Notes under the pieces: generated by a model
What the model was told of the DNA's origin: nothing
Seen by the model: the letters and a program-made list of their open reading frames with translations, nothing else
Database searches by the model: none
Shown: positions 53,636 through 64,000 of the stretch, piece by piece
Layout: each line of letters opens with the position of its first letter
How positions within the stretch are numbered: the first letter of the stretch is position 1
Assembly (NCBI GenBank): GCA_963691655.1
Contig: OY829330.1
Coordinates: 17,664,182 to 17,728,181 of the forward strand
Direction of reading: 5' to 3'
Length of the DNA: 64,000 bases
From: Toxonevra muliebris
Lineage: Eukaryota > Arthropoda > Insecta > Diptera > Pallopteridae
Made by a program: the position numbers and the translations under genes

Positions 53636-53848
53636 TCTCACCAAAAGTGGTGTAAGTCAAAATCCGATTTTGGAAAATACATTGGATTTGTAGAAGTGCG
53701 GTGCAAAATAGGGCTCTTATAAAATTTATTTTTCCGATGTATAGGCAGCTTTATAGTACACATGTTTAACCTAGATGAACACCTTTTTTGTAGAAAACTA
53801 AATGCGGCCAAAATTATTGCCCGAATGTGAAAATCCAAATAGTAAAAT
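53636..53848 (-). repeat. MITE family I, partial copy 2
   Basis: The reverse complement matches 50880-51090 (shared CACTTTTG, ATTTTGACTTACACC, CAATGTATTTTCCAAAATC, AGAGCCCTATTTTG). The outer terminus is cut at ACCAAAAGTGGTGTAAG. A 77-codon frame across it is a chance frame within the repeat. Confidence 0.78.
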
Positions 53849-54384
53849 TTTTTGTTTTTGGTTGAACACATTCGTTTGTATTGCTATGTGGCGATCTGGC
53901 ATCACCAAAGACACAACAATAACTATCATACAATATAAGCAGTAAAAATTTAGACCATTTCGTTTGGTGCAGTAACTACTGCTCTTTGTATAGGCTTGAT
54001 CACTTTCAAATATTTTTAATTAGCTCCAGCAATAGTGTACTCAGAAAGGATATTTTCTACCACAGCACTTATAAAAACTTGCATAAGAAATAGGCAAGAA
54101 GCATATCCTACATTTTTTTTCATTAGAGATCATTGTACATATAAATTTTAGAAAAAATTGCTACTAATTTTTCTTTTCTTCTCATAAGGAAAGTAAAAAA
54201 TGTCGAATATTGGATTTGTAGAGTAAACTCCGTCTAATATTTTAACTTATGAAAAATTTTAATTCGTCGTAAAGAATTAAAAACATTTTTTTTCACTCTA
54301 ATTAAGCACCGCAAAAGAAACAGAGACCTACTAAGTTCACGTCGTTGTTTCTGGGTAATGCTTAAAGTATGTTGTAACAAGTTT
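53849..54384. other. Unassigned stretch
   Basis: No gene, inverted repeat or tandem repeat could be supported. Confidence 0.3.
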
Positions 54385-54868
54385 TTCGGGATTTTTCATT
54401 TTTTGAGGTTAGGGACAATACGTAACATTTCCGTGGAAAATAATATTGGATTTATATTCAGCAACTGAAATTACACTAAAATAAGCTTTTCTCGTCGTTT
54501 TATGATGACTTGGGTAAGCTTAAGACCCGAAAACCATCTTTTTGGACTTTTTTTAGATTAGGGACAACACGCCACATTTCCCATGGAAATTAACATTAGA
54601 TTCATATTCAGCGAAAAAAAAATATAGGAAAAAAGGCTTTATCTGTTCTTTTATGATGACTTGGGTAAACGTATGATTGATAAAACTATTCTCTCAAGGT
54701 GAGGTCGTACTCTTGCAGCCTCTATATTGATCCGCCATCATGTCAAATCAAAAAAGGCCTAGCGCCATTCGAAACTAGAGATAATAAGCTTTAATTTGAG
54801 CCCATTTGATGCCCTAAAGTTAACAAATTTTGGCCAGGGGGGGATCTCCCGTTGACAGAGAATGTCCC
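54385..54868 (-). mobile_element. MITE family A, copy 3 (truncated)
   Basis: Reverse orientation. It begins at 54868 with GGGGACATTCTCTGTCAACG, a C-run, then AAAGCTTATTATCTCTAGTT, GCGGATCAATATAGAGGCTG (diverged) and two copies of the TTACCCAAGTCATCATAAAA / GTCCCTAA block. The far terminus is lost. The duplicated block matches the internal repetition of copy 2. Confidence 0.8.
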
Positions 54869-54970
54869 CTATATATTCATTACTTGCACTCAAATAATTG
54901 GAAAGAATACAGCACATAAAAAAAATTAAAAATTTAAATATTCCAACAAACAAAATGAAAAAAAAAAAAA

Positions 54971-55043
54971 TTCAGTAGCCGGGGTTTGAACCGGCAAAAT
55001 TCCGGTTGCAAAAGCTATGACTCGACCACTGAGCCGCAGACGA
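54971..55043 (-). ncRNA. tRNA-like Pol III unit (tRNA pseudogene or SINE head)
   Basis: Minus strand, 73 nt, starting GTCGTCTGCGGCTCAGTGG. CGGCTCAGTGG is a near-perfect A box and GGTTCAAACCC (54983-54993) a perfect B box, inside a GCCGG/CCGGC T-arm. Thirteen T follow on that strand, a Pol III terminator. The acceptor ends do not pair well and no clean anticodon stem forms, so a functional tRNA is unlikely. The tRNA isotype cannot be named. Its flanks reappear as a mirror image at 53081-53225. Confidence 0.65.
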
Positions 55044-55713
55044 CTTTATTACGAAAAGGAAATTTTGAATATTGAAATACCTAATATATGTGTACGTTGG
55101 TTGAAATCATATTTTGTTTTTATTCTTACTGCTTGCTTGTTTGGTTTTTACGCTCAGAAAAATTCTATCAGTCTATATTCACATCACATTTTTGTATTTG
55201 TGTTTTTTAAAAATGTTTTGCAGGTTGTTCTTTTATTCTAAGGCTGTCATTTATAAGTCTCAAAACAAAAATAGTTGGGGATCGGGTCATTGTGAAGTTT
55301 TCATTTAGTTTTTAAAAAAAGTTTGCCCCGTTTGCGATGCAATTTTTGTGCACACCCTTTATGTTCTGTTTATTTCAGCAGCTTCCAATTCATAGCACAA
55401 AATTACATACATACGAAAAACACACATATGTATTTTACAAAAATAATTTACCCATTTTTGCAGACCTTTGTAATTTGCGACTGTAGTAAGTGCAGTGTAA
55501 AATAATAATAAAAAAACAAAAAAAAAAAGTATGGTTAATTTAATTGAGATTTAAATACTTTTTGCTTTAGTTATTGTTGTAGTAATAACAAAAAATTTAA
55601 AATAATAACTTTTCTTCTATGAATACATTCACATGTAAATTACGTTGCACGCATCTAATTTGATAGATGCACATAACAATATATGTATGAACGTACATAC
55701 ATTAATATGCATA
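55044..55713. other. Unassigned stretch
   Basis: The first 55 bases mirror 53081-53128. The rest is AT-rich without a recognised gene. Confidence 0.35.
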
Positions 55714-56746
55714 CAGGGTGTTCCAAAAATGAACGTCATCCCTTGGAGGGCTAATAGGAGAAGCCATGCAGTCATGGCCAGAATATCAAAATATGGTATG
55801 GCCTCAGTAAAAATTTGTTTTTTTTTTTTTGAAGATATTGGCACTTTTTCGAATTCCGTGAAAAACGATATCTTAACGCTTTCGTTACGACTTTTGCAGG
55901 GCGCCTGCACAAATTTTATTTTCCACTTTTTGAAGACCCAATGGGACTTTAGAAGCGTAAAAAACAAACGAAGCATGTAACTTATGTGGATAACGGTATT
56001 TTGCAGCTGGATATATTTGGTACATTCGTCCCAAAATTTGTTTTCTTCGTATAAATCTAAAAAATCTAGTTGATTTAAGTCCGGAGGCCGGGAGACCACA
56101 AAATGGGGCCAAGACGTCCGATACATCTCAATGGACAAATAAAAGTTTTCAGGTAATTCAAAGGGCTTAAATATTTGGCCAAAATTCAAGATGCCTGACC
56201 TCAGATTTACTTTGAAGCGTTACTGTGACTTTTCTTCTCCCATAGAATGTGGGATTTCAAGAGCATAAGTATGAATATTGTGCATGTTCAGGTGGCCATC
56301 TTTTTTAAATGCGCTTTCTTCTGTGCATTTCATAAAACTATGAACACACTATGATCAGGATATCTCAAAGCATTCAAGTATCTTTGGCGGTACAGATTAA
56401 CTGCAGCAGCACCATTGCCTCAGCATTCCCCATAAATGTACATAATGCAATGTTAGAGTATTCCTGAGAAGTACGGCATAATATGTATTATTGAACCTCA
56501 AACACGGAACACACGCACAGAGCCCCGAACACATCACAAGACAGCACACAAGTTCAAAAAACAAACCAAGAACCAGCTATTGAGGGCTATGCGAATGAAA
56601 TATTCACTTAAGTTGTCGATTTACATGGAACTCATAAAAGTGCTAATATCTCCAAAACTAACAATTATTTACTAAGGTCATATTTTGATCAGTCAGTCAT
56701 GGCCTCTCCCATCACCCCTCCAACGTTAACTTTTCGTGACACCCTG
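55714..56746 (-). mobile_element. mariner-like element with CAGGGTG ends
   Basis: The ends CAGGGTGTTCCAAAAATGAA and, from the right, CAGGGTGTCACGAAAAGTTA are inverted repeats. TA flanks both (55712-55713, 56747-56748). The similarity extends inward in patches (TTGGAGGG, GCCATG, ATCAAAATATG). At 1033 bp it is about the size of a full or slightly deleted mariner. Confidence 0.87.
55885..56190 (-). pseudogene. mariner-like transposase C-terminal relic
   Basis: The minus-strand frame gives SWPHFVVSRPPDLNQLDFLD then YEENKFWDECTKYIQ. It is compatible with the WPPRSPDLTPLDFFLWG block that carries the last catalytic aspartate in mariner-type transposases. The rest of the protein is too decayed to follow. 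Support comes chiefly from the surrounding CAGGGTG inverted ends. Confidence 0.55.
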
Positions 56747-56748
56747 TA

Positions 56749-57270
56749 TATGTATTTATATACATACATATGTATGTATATATAAACTTTGAACTAAAGT
56801 GAATAGGTAATTACTTTACAATTATCTAGAATGCGTTCCCAAACTGCTTTAGATGTAGTTATTTAATAACAACTCCTCTGTCTCTCTGATGACAACTTAA
56901 ATAGTGCTCGTATTGTACTTTATAGTAAAAAAAAAGAGTGCCCTAAGTTTTTGAGACAACTCAGTGATTCTTGTTGGTTATAGGTAGTTTAACTTGAAAT
57001 TGTTTTGCTCAAATTGCTATGCTAAAAAAAAAATTTAATTATAACTACAATAGACACAAATACCTGCATACATATACATATATGTTCGTACATATATATG
57101 TACGTATATACCATTATTATTATGAATTAATAAATAGCAGTTAGTAGATGTGGGGTATCTCGACATACTCGTTGATACATATAACCAATAATGTATCTAA
57201 TGCCTTAACATAAATACATATGCACAATGCACATTGTACGTACATACACATTTACATACATACATAAATA
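56749..57270. repeat. TACATATG/ATGTATGTA simple-repeat clusters
   Basis: Clusters at 56749-56785, 57061-57115 and 57175-57270 consist of variants of ACATACATATGTATGTAT. Similar tracts occur at 50385-50450, 61650-61700 and 61862-61905. They are AT-rich, self-complementary and typical of fly intergenic DNA. Confidence 0.8.
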
Positions 57271-57952
57271 AAGCGTACCTGCTATTTATAACAAGTAGGG
57301 CCCCTTGCAAACTGTACGTGATTATAATTTAATCAGAAAACGCTCTTCAGATCTCTCTCTCTCTCATCATCACCAATGTTGTAATTTAAAAAATAAAAAA
57401 ATATCTCCAATCAATCTCGCTCACTCTCGCCAGTCTTGGAAATTTATTTACGCGTTTCCAATAATTAAAATATTCAATTTGTCTAAAAAGCTAGAAATCA
57501 AATTATGGCCTACATAAAATCTCATAATTGAATGCAGTAGCGGATCTAGAAAACTTCCATGTGGTGGCCAAGTTTAGAAAAATGTTGTACTCTTTTTTAT
57601 ATAATTCCTCATCTGAGAATAGAATTACTCATTGAATCTTAACCCTTTAGGGATCGTACGGGAACCAGGAGAAATAGCGCAAAACCGAATCCGATTTCGT
57701 ATTGTCTGACCCCAATTTCTTGCTACAATTTTTTATCAAAACAAAAATTTTGCTCCTCTGAAACCCTCTCTCCTGAAACCATCTCTACATCTTCTTTTAT
57801 GGCACAACACTCCATTAGAAGGAGGATGAGCTAGACCACATCCATTCATGTTGTATGAGTTATATTTGTACGCGAATAGTAGGGCCCCTGCAGATTTATG
57901 CCGAATCCGAACGACACATAATGCGTTGATCCCATAAGAAGATGGATAAAAA
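57271..57952. other. Unassigned stretch
   Basis: No gene is recognised. TTAACCCTTTAGGGATCGTA at 57641-57660 looks like a TTAA-element start; no matching end was found before the next element. Confidence 0.35.
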
Positions 57953-58478
57953 ATTGTGTATTAACGAACACAAGGCACAAGTGAAACTTCTTATGAACTA
58001 AACGAAACACAAGCAAATGAAATTTTTCAATCGCTAAATTTCATTTGCTTGTGTGTTCGTTAATACACAACCAATTTTTTTTTTGAGCTTAATGCTAGAA
58101 CAAAAATTGCAACTCTGTACCGGTAAATTCGATGACAATTGTAGCGAACCATTTTTGTGTGCGACATCTTCATGTAATACCTTGGACATTTGCGTCATCT
58201 GTATGTGAAATGTATAACTGTCATAAACTTTAAGATGGCGACGTTACATATTGTTCTTTCTGCCATAGGCGTGTGTGTGTGTAATTAATATGTTATATTG
58301 AATTAAAACTATTTATGAATTGTTTATTATATAGTTTGCTCGTGAATTCAGTTACGGTATATTGATATTTAACCCCTCATGCACATTGCTCGACAAAATT
58401 ATGTCGCATTGCAAACTTACGCGCGACGTCACATTCGGTTGGTTTTACTCTAGGACAAGAGAAAAGAAGTTTCACTTC
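57953..58478 (+). mobile_element. Hairpin element H, copy 2
   Basis: It matches 3907-4517 closely over its whole non-hairpin part and ends with the same AAGAAGTTTCACTTC. The hairpin is collapsed: the left arm is complete, but the right arm keeps only the outer 20 and inner 8 bases because of an internal deletion. The similarity level implies recent spread from one source. Confidence 0.88.
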
Positions 58479-58637
58479 AAAATAGAAGGATTTCAAAAAA
58501 CTAGATTAGATTTTTGGAAGGTCTAACAGATTTATATTAAATTCAAATTCTTTTTTGCGATTTTTCATTTATTTGATATGTACATAAAAAAGAGGCAAAC
58601 AAAAGTACACGTTGAAAGTTTTAAAAAAGTTAAATAA

Positions 58638-59790
58638 CAGTCTTTTAAACAAGAGCGTGTACGGTCTAAGTCCTTCAAAAAATACTCCAATCATAAAAAA
58701 TATCGCACATTATTTTTAAACATTTTTTTGTCCAATGCGCTGATATATCAATATAGTATCCAGTTACCAGTAGCTTTTCGGCATACGATTGCGCCAAACT
58801 TCGCCATTTTGACTTAAGCTGTCGTTTCAATTGTACAATGCTCTTAGCATTTTTTCTGTTCATCTTAAGCTTAAAAATTTCAATGTGGTTTGCATCTGGA
58901 GATCGAGAGATGCATTCCAAAATTCTTGTCCTTTTTTCTTCTTTTCACTTACTGAAGAAGTGTCTTTGATTTTTAGGGTTCTGCGCTCTTAAAGCACTCA
59001 ATTTCGATTTCCTTTCCCAAACCAGTTATTGGCAGAAGATAATTGCCTATGTTGGTATAAATGGATCATGTACTGGATATCCAAATTTCTCGTAAACATG
59101 ATTATCCTGTCGAAACTCTGTTTTGATGCTTAACTTATATCAGAACCATTTTACTGCCCTAAATGAGCAAGGCTCATTGTACCTACCGTCCAAAAAAAAA
59201 TTTCTTTAAGGCCATATCGAGCCACATCATTATCCATATGCTTGACAGTCCACACATAACATTTTTTGTTTGTTTTGCCGTCAGTAAAGGTTTGGTTATG
59301 GTAGCTCAGAATTCAATTTGGAATTCACTTAAACGACTTTGGATTGTACTAAGGGATATATTAATGACCTTCAGCGCCAGTTTTTGTTGGACTGCTTCAA
59401 GTGTAATGGTAGAATTGGCTTCAAAAACTCATGCTATCACCGAATCCTACTGCTTTGATATTGCTCTAGAAGCACATGATTTTGTAAGTTGTAAACATTC
59501 TGGTGTCTTAAAAAAAGTTGGTTCCATATCTTTACGAATGCCTTCAACTTCTTAAGGTATTTGCAGCACCTCCCTAGGACATTTCGGATTCCCTTGGATG
59601 TGAGCAAATAATTATAGCTTAAAGACGTTTTGCACACACGGAGCTCGATTTGAAAAATTTTAATTGCGATTGTTTGAAAGATAATACAGCGCCATTTGCA
59701 ATAAAATGTTGAATGTTGAAAATAAAGTCTAACTTGATACTTAATCTTTTTCGTACAATTAAGCCGGACACGCTCTTGTTGAAAAGACTG
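58638..59790 (-). mobile_element. Tc1-like element with about 30-bp TIRs
   Basis: The ends CAGTCTTTTAAACAAGAGCG and, from the right, CAGTCTTTTCAACAAGAGCG are inverted repeats that continue TGT.CGG. The right flank is TA; the left flank is TAA, one base off. The interior is a decayed Tc1 transposase on the minus strand. 1153 bp. Confidence 0.9.
58675..59600 (-). pseudogene. Tc1-like transposase, decayed
   Basis: From 59600 downward, recognisable pieces in shifting frames are RKDMEPTFFKTPECLQLTKS, an N-terminal HTH-like LSTIQSRLSEFQIEF, TITKPLLTAKQ, then near the end SRSPDANHIEIFKLKMNRKN and LKRQLKSKWRSLAQSYAEKL. SPD.N.IE is the block with the catalytic glutamate of Tc1 transposases. The first two catalytic aspartates are not identifiable. 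At least five stops or frameshifts. Not functional. Confidence 0.82.
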
Positions 59791-60256
59791 TAAATCATTA
59801 TACAATTTTCATATACAATCCTTTTTGCTTACCAAATTTTAAAACACATAGGCGCTTAAACCGAGCAAATTTTTTCAAGAATCGGACGAAAGCGGAGAAG
59901 ATTTTTAAATGAAATTGGAATAAAATTTTACCGCAATTCGTGATATTTTTTTTTTATTGTCTTTTAAAAAATACATAAATGTTTACTTTTTGCATCTTCA
60001 ACAAATCTTAAGTTCAACATTGCGAAAAAATTTATAGTTTCCAATTTTTCTTAATAGAACTATTGAACTACTTGTATGTGAAAACTACGCTACCAATTAT
60101 TTTTGTACCAAAATCATTACCTTTAACATCTTTACTCGGGAATGAAGGAAAATTTATAGTGGAGTGAATTTATAGAAATTAAAAAGAAATATCACGCCCG
60201 TGTCATAGTATGTGTGAGTTTATAAGTGTGTTTGTTGTTTTATTATATTTTTTACT
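59791..60256. other. Unassigned stretch
   Basis: AT-rich; no gene or repeat structure could be supported. Confidence 0.3.
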
Positions 60257-60645
60257 TTAAGCCCAAAAGTATGCAACACATAATTTCTATATCAAAAATG
60301 GTTGTGGAATATATTTACATATCAATGCAATAGTGGAACATGACAAAAAATGGTTTTATTTGTTGTATTGTTTTATTGTATAGTTTATTTTAGTTTATAG
60401 TTTATTCTTTCCTAATCGAAATTGTAAAATAATATCAACATTAGGCAGTGTAGATGTGCAAAAAGCGATGAAAGTGCATTGAAAAGGGAAAATGAAAAAT
60501 TTTAAAACCCCACGGTTGCACTTTTTGAAACATACAAACGAAAACTTTTATAATGAAGTAAATAACATTACGTAAAGTACTTTATAACATCATGTGACGA
60601 GTGCAGAAGAGATTCATTTTAGTTGTTTTTTTTATCGTTAACCTC
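60257..60645 (-). repeat. Dispersed repeat E, copy 2
   Basis: The reverse complement is colinear with 6052-6325 (see that entry). This copy is about 115 bases longer through several indels, including extra TTTATAGTTTAT-like sequence. Non-coding. Confidence 0.8.
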
Positions 60646-62049
60646 CTTTCTCTATTCGACGTCACATATAGAAACAAGTTTTTAAAAGTATAAAGTATAA
60701 ATTATCTAATTTATCACTTATTTATGGGGCTACTGATATGCATAAATATGCTCAAAATATGCATACTGGGGTTTTTCTAGCTAGGGAACCTATTTTAAGG
60801 GGAGGATTTTAAAAAGCCGTGTGTAAAGTGAGTTTAAAATTTCTCCCATAAGATGATCCACTTTAGTATTCATACTTAAAATGGTAAATAACCAACTAGA
60901 AAATATGTAATTTCATAACGCATTTTATAAATTAACATAATAATATGCAAGTACATATGCATATAAGTCATTATGTATGCTTTCTCTCTTCTCCATTACA
61001 ATAACGAAACTTCTCCTCTTCCTATCCGTATGCGGATTGCAAATGTTTGCAATTTTCTGCATTGTTACACTCCGTATATGTCACATACCAATAATACATA
61101 TATAACCAACGGCGAAGAAATCCCTACGGGAAATTGTCTCAATCAAAGAACTGGAAAAGGGGCAATTCAAACAGAGTAACTTGTCGAGCAAAACGAAAAA
61201 GAACCACTCTGTGTTATTTCAAGAAAATTTGTCTTGGCTGAAATTTCACGAATAACAATTTTGAATAGATCAGATGGATACGAAGTGAGTACGCAAGTAC
61301 CGGTTAAAAACCACAAAACCGGGGGTGTTATTATTTTTTTAAATTTATTTAGAAACAAATGTACCGAAAGTTAAACGAATTATTCCTCTCTGTATCATAT
61401 TTGAACCAGTTCTAGTAACCGGTTGCTTTGAACTAGTAACGGGACATATAACTTTGAGACAAGCTTACACCCAATTTCTCGTAGGGTAGTTTTTGGTGAT
61501 GATTTCGTGCACTTCCGTAGGTATACCATTGAAATGATACCGGCTTGATCGTTCACATATGAACGATATGTGAGCTTAAACTGCTTCCAAATGATACGCT
61601 TTAAAAGCATGCGCAATGGCAGCGTATTAAATTTTGCCGTAGTGGCTTATTACATATGTATGTACATACATATGTGCATACTAATATAAATACACATATA
61701 AATGATTATGTGCAGCCAGATACCCACAAGAAGGGAGTGCTTAATTAGGCGTTGAAAATGTACATATGTTTCTTTTTGTTTTTTTTACTTATTAGTTTTC
61801 TATACGGATTTCATGAAATTGTACTCAATCGCATTTATATAAACATAATAATTATTATGCCTGTTTACATGTGTATTTACATACATATCCACATACATAT
61901 GTATGTTACACCCAGATAACAAAATTCGTGGAGGGTATCGTATAAATTGTGTGACCAATCCACTTCTGCTATATATGTAAGTCGTTGTTATCAATGATGT
62001 TAGATCACCAAATTTTAAGTATGCGGCAAAGATGGCCATCTACACTTGC
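60646..62049. other. Unassigned stretch with TACATATG repeats
   Basis: No gene is recognised. TACATATGTATGTACATACA-type repeats lie at about 61650-61700 and 61862-61905. GATCGTTCACATATGAACGATA at 61548-61569 is a near-perfect palindrome. Confidence 0.4.
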
Positions 62050-62760
62050 GTATTATTTATACTTTTTGTATCTTTTTTGCAAAATTTTTAAAGTAAATTT
62101 ATAAGCAATTTTGTTTCCAATTGTCACCCATTTCGCACGATGGTATGGCGAAGAGTCATCCTGAAAGATCACACGGTCGGTATTTGAACAATGCTCTTTA
62201 ATTGCGGGTACTAACAATTTTTTAACCACTTCCGCATATTTTTGTGCGTTCATAGCAACTTCAATATAGTGAAGAGGTCAAAGGGCGTAATAAGCTGCCC
62301 CAAATCATTTAGCTTTGAGGAAACTTAACTTTCTTTATGACGCAGTTATCTTGGAACTTCTCACCATCTGAACAGCGCACGTAGAGCAAATTTGAGGAAC
62401 TAAGCTAATTAGATTTGCTTTCGTCAGACCACAAAATCTATCGCTAATCATCCTGAGTCCAATTTTGGAATCTTTCAGCTCAAGCCAACCGAGTAGATTT
62501 CCTTTTTTCGCAAGACGTCTTCCATATAAACCCACTTCTCGCAATCGTCGGCGTTTTTTTTTTTTTTTTCATGCTTAAATCCACCTGGCGAACTTTCTGC
62601 ATCTTTGTCCTTACAAAATGTGCTCTTCTGAAGCGATCATTTAAACTTATCCGCCGCAGCAGGTTATCCGCTCTTTTCGTCGACTTCGTAAGTCGAGTGA
62701 GCTGATCCTTTTTTCCGCTTCAAAGAGTCAATATTTTTTCTTTTGTTGTACTGTGTACCC
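62050..62760 (-). pseudogene. Tc1-like transposase, decayed
   Basis: Minus strand. Recognisable pieces from high to low coordinates: REVGLYGRRLAKKGNLLG (the GLYGR.PAKKP block), a tract where the first catalytic D should lie, then MNAQKYAEVVKKLLVPAIKE and TDRVIFQDDSSPYHRAKWV. FQDD..P.HRAK is the block with the second catalytic aspartate. The final SPDLNPIE block is missing, so the 3' end is truncated or lost. No inverted ends could be paired. Confidence 0.75.
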
Positions 62761-62989
62761 ATGAGAGAATTAAAAACGGAAAAAGAAGCTTTCTGACTGA
62801 GGAAGCTTACCTTGCTTAAGCAAAACAACTATGGCCATGCGGAAATCTTGGCAATACTTGAATATCTGAGGAGTATTCAATTCCTAAAGTCTCTCAACGA
62901 CATCGTACTACATAACTCTCAATTGCGACTTTACTATTGACATCCCATTTATATTTGCCAGCAGAGATGACTGGATAGTTAGTGATTGT

Positions 62990-63460
62990 GAAATCACTAT
63001 CTCCATTAATGGTTTAGAAGTGAAAGTCGAAACAAGAGCGGAGTTCTACTCGGAACCACTCAAAAAGCTAAATTCTGTTAGATTACCTGACGCAAGCGCA
63101 GTGTCGTCCAAGCAGAAGACCCCACAGGAACAAACTGTGCTGTGGCCGGAATGTGCTGCAAATTGGCCTGGTTGGATTTGGAAATGTATCTTAGCGAAGT
63201 AGATATAAGGCTATTGTCGGGTAATCGATCGGGTAATTGCTTGGAGTAACAAAGAGTCTCCTAACTCTCGATAAGACTTGACGAGACACTGCGGCATCGG
63301 AACTATAATCCGAAAATCGTAAGTTGAATCAGCCCCACATCTCCTCTGTAGATTCCTTGCACTGCAAGGTTCTTCGACAACTTGGCAGACTTATCCGAGG
63401 TAAAAACACAGGATTTTCTGAAACTTAATTCGTTCGTGGCAGTGTTCCAAATATGCAAAA
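62990..63460 (+). pseudogene. LINE RNase H and C-terminal scrap
   Basis: The frame reads ISINGLEVKVETRAEFYSEP, KLNSVRLPDASAVSSKQK, compatible with the start of LINE RNase H (TDGSK...GAG.YSE.L.....RLPD.CSVFQAE), though the catalytic aspartate is not preserved. Further on, PHLLCRFLALQ and FFDNLADLSEVKTQDFLKL are compatible with the C-terminal HLLC.CP...R...LG segment. Heavily decayed, with several frame changes. Moderate confidence in identity, none in function. Confidence 0.55.
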
Positions 63461-64000
63461 CAAAGAGGCTTCCAATGGGCCACAATTGATCCCAGTGTGG
63501 AAATGACCAATCAGATCAAATACCTTTCTAAGCCTTACCTAATCTAATCTAGTGGTTACTGATTTCCTTCACCCCCCCCCCCCCCCCCCCACTCGCCCTT
63601 TCTCTTACCTACCCAAGAAGGGGCGCCGAAGTTTAAACTACTTTGGACGCTAATACCCACCTAATCCTAATCCGGCCCTGGGAGGAGCACATCGTCGACA
63701 GATATTAGGAAAAGTATTAGAGATTAGAGTTGAAATGCATCGGATAGGTGTCCCTTTTTGTACGACCTTCCAATTGAGTCCATTGTAATGGGCTTGCAGT
63801 ATTATGAATTCTGATAGAATCACCCTGTTGAGAAGTGAGTTCCCAGATATTATCCCGACGAAAGCTGTTAGAAACTGTAGTATAGTCTACAAATAAAAGT
63901 TGAATATCTTTAATGATTTTTAATTGTAGGTATTTGGAAAATTTACAAATAAAAAAAAAATTTTAATTTTTACTTTACAGAAAATTATACAAGGGCCATA
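63461..64000. other. Unassigned end of window with a 19-C run
   Basis: A run of 19 C lies at 63572-63590, preceded by TAACCTAATC/CTAATCTAATC, a motif like the 3' tail at 40106-40118. It is therefore likely 3' tail sequence of the LINE scrap. No gene follows. Confidence 0.4.

Noticed and set aside
53638..53871. 77-codon minus-strand frame, echoed at 50858-51109 on the plus strand
   Set aside because: The two frames are similar only because both lie in MITE family I; similarity reflects the DNA repeat and no domain is seen.
54971..55043. Functional tRNA gene
   Set aside because: A and B boxes are good, but the acceptor ends do not pair and no clean anticodon stem forms by eye; kept as tRNA-like only.
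55645..55980. 111-codon plus-strand frame
   Set aside because: Spans the left end of the mariner-like element and is antisense to its transposase relic.

Overview
The window looks like non-coding, AT-rich nuclear DNA from an insect, most likely a dipteran and possibly a tephritid fruit fly. That inference rests on the mix of mobile elements (Tc1/mariner, TTAA-targeting piggyBac-like, pogo-like, hAT-like, several LINE clades) and on dispersed TACATATG/ATGTATGTA simple repeats, which are common in higher flies. I find no convincing host gene, rRNA or operon-like structure. Nearly every recognisable protein segment belongs to a transposable element (TE), and nearly all are broken.

Layout. 0-7.3 kb: a small fold-back (805-910), a LINE reverse-transcriptase (RT) scrap (about 2.45-2.69 kb), a multi-layer nest of elements between TTAA sites (3681-5238) holding a 64-bp-arm hairpin, and a 91-bp-arm fold-back (6842-7272). 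7.8-9.1 kb: a complete but decayed Tc1/mariner element with 28-bp inverted ends and a DD37E-type transposase. 9.5-10.35 kb: a tandem-duplicated block carrying a short inverted-repeat element and a fragment of an uncharacterised protein family. 10.4-17.5 kb: two copies of a dispersed repeat, pogo and LINE tails, and a pogo-type MITE nested in a hAT-like sequence. 19.2-23.1 kb: a piggyBac transposase tail, a Tc1 element with IR/DR ends, and an internally deleted pogo-like element. 23.2-24.3 kb: a MADF-like scrap and a second uncharacterised protein scrap. 25.6-30.5 kb: fold-backs and MITEs.

30.6-33.7 kb holds the best-preserved gene of the window: a LINE endonuclease/RT reading frame of about 980 codons with a (TAA)n tail, broken only by one extra A in an A-run near its start. 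35.4-40.5 kb is a LINE graveyard: a mariner fragment cut by a 5'-truncated Jockey-like element, then an RT/RNase H element, then an RTE-like RT tail on the other strand.

43.7-55 kb is rich in TTAA-flanked MITEs, RTE-like scraps, a hAT MITE with an exact 8-bp target duplication that itself contains a TTAA MITE, and two mirror-image tRNA-like units. 55.7-63.5 kb has three further Tc1/mariner relics, a second copy of the hairpin element and a LINE RNase H scrap.

The sequences do not work together as a pathway. Insertion order can be read from the nesting. The elements most likely to be recent are the 30.7-kb LINE, the hairpin element (two close copies) and the hAT/TTAA nest. Spliced host exons or regulatory DNA could be hidden here and would not be visible to me by eye.
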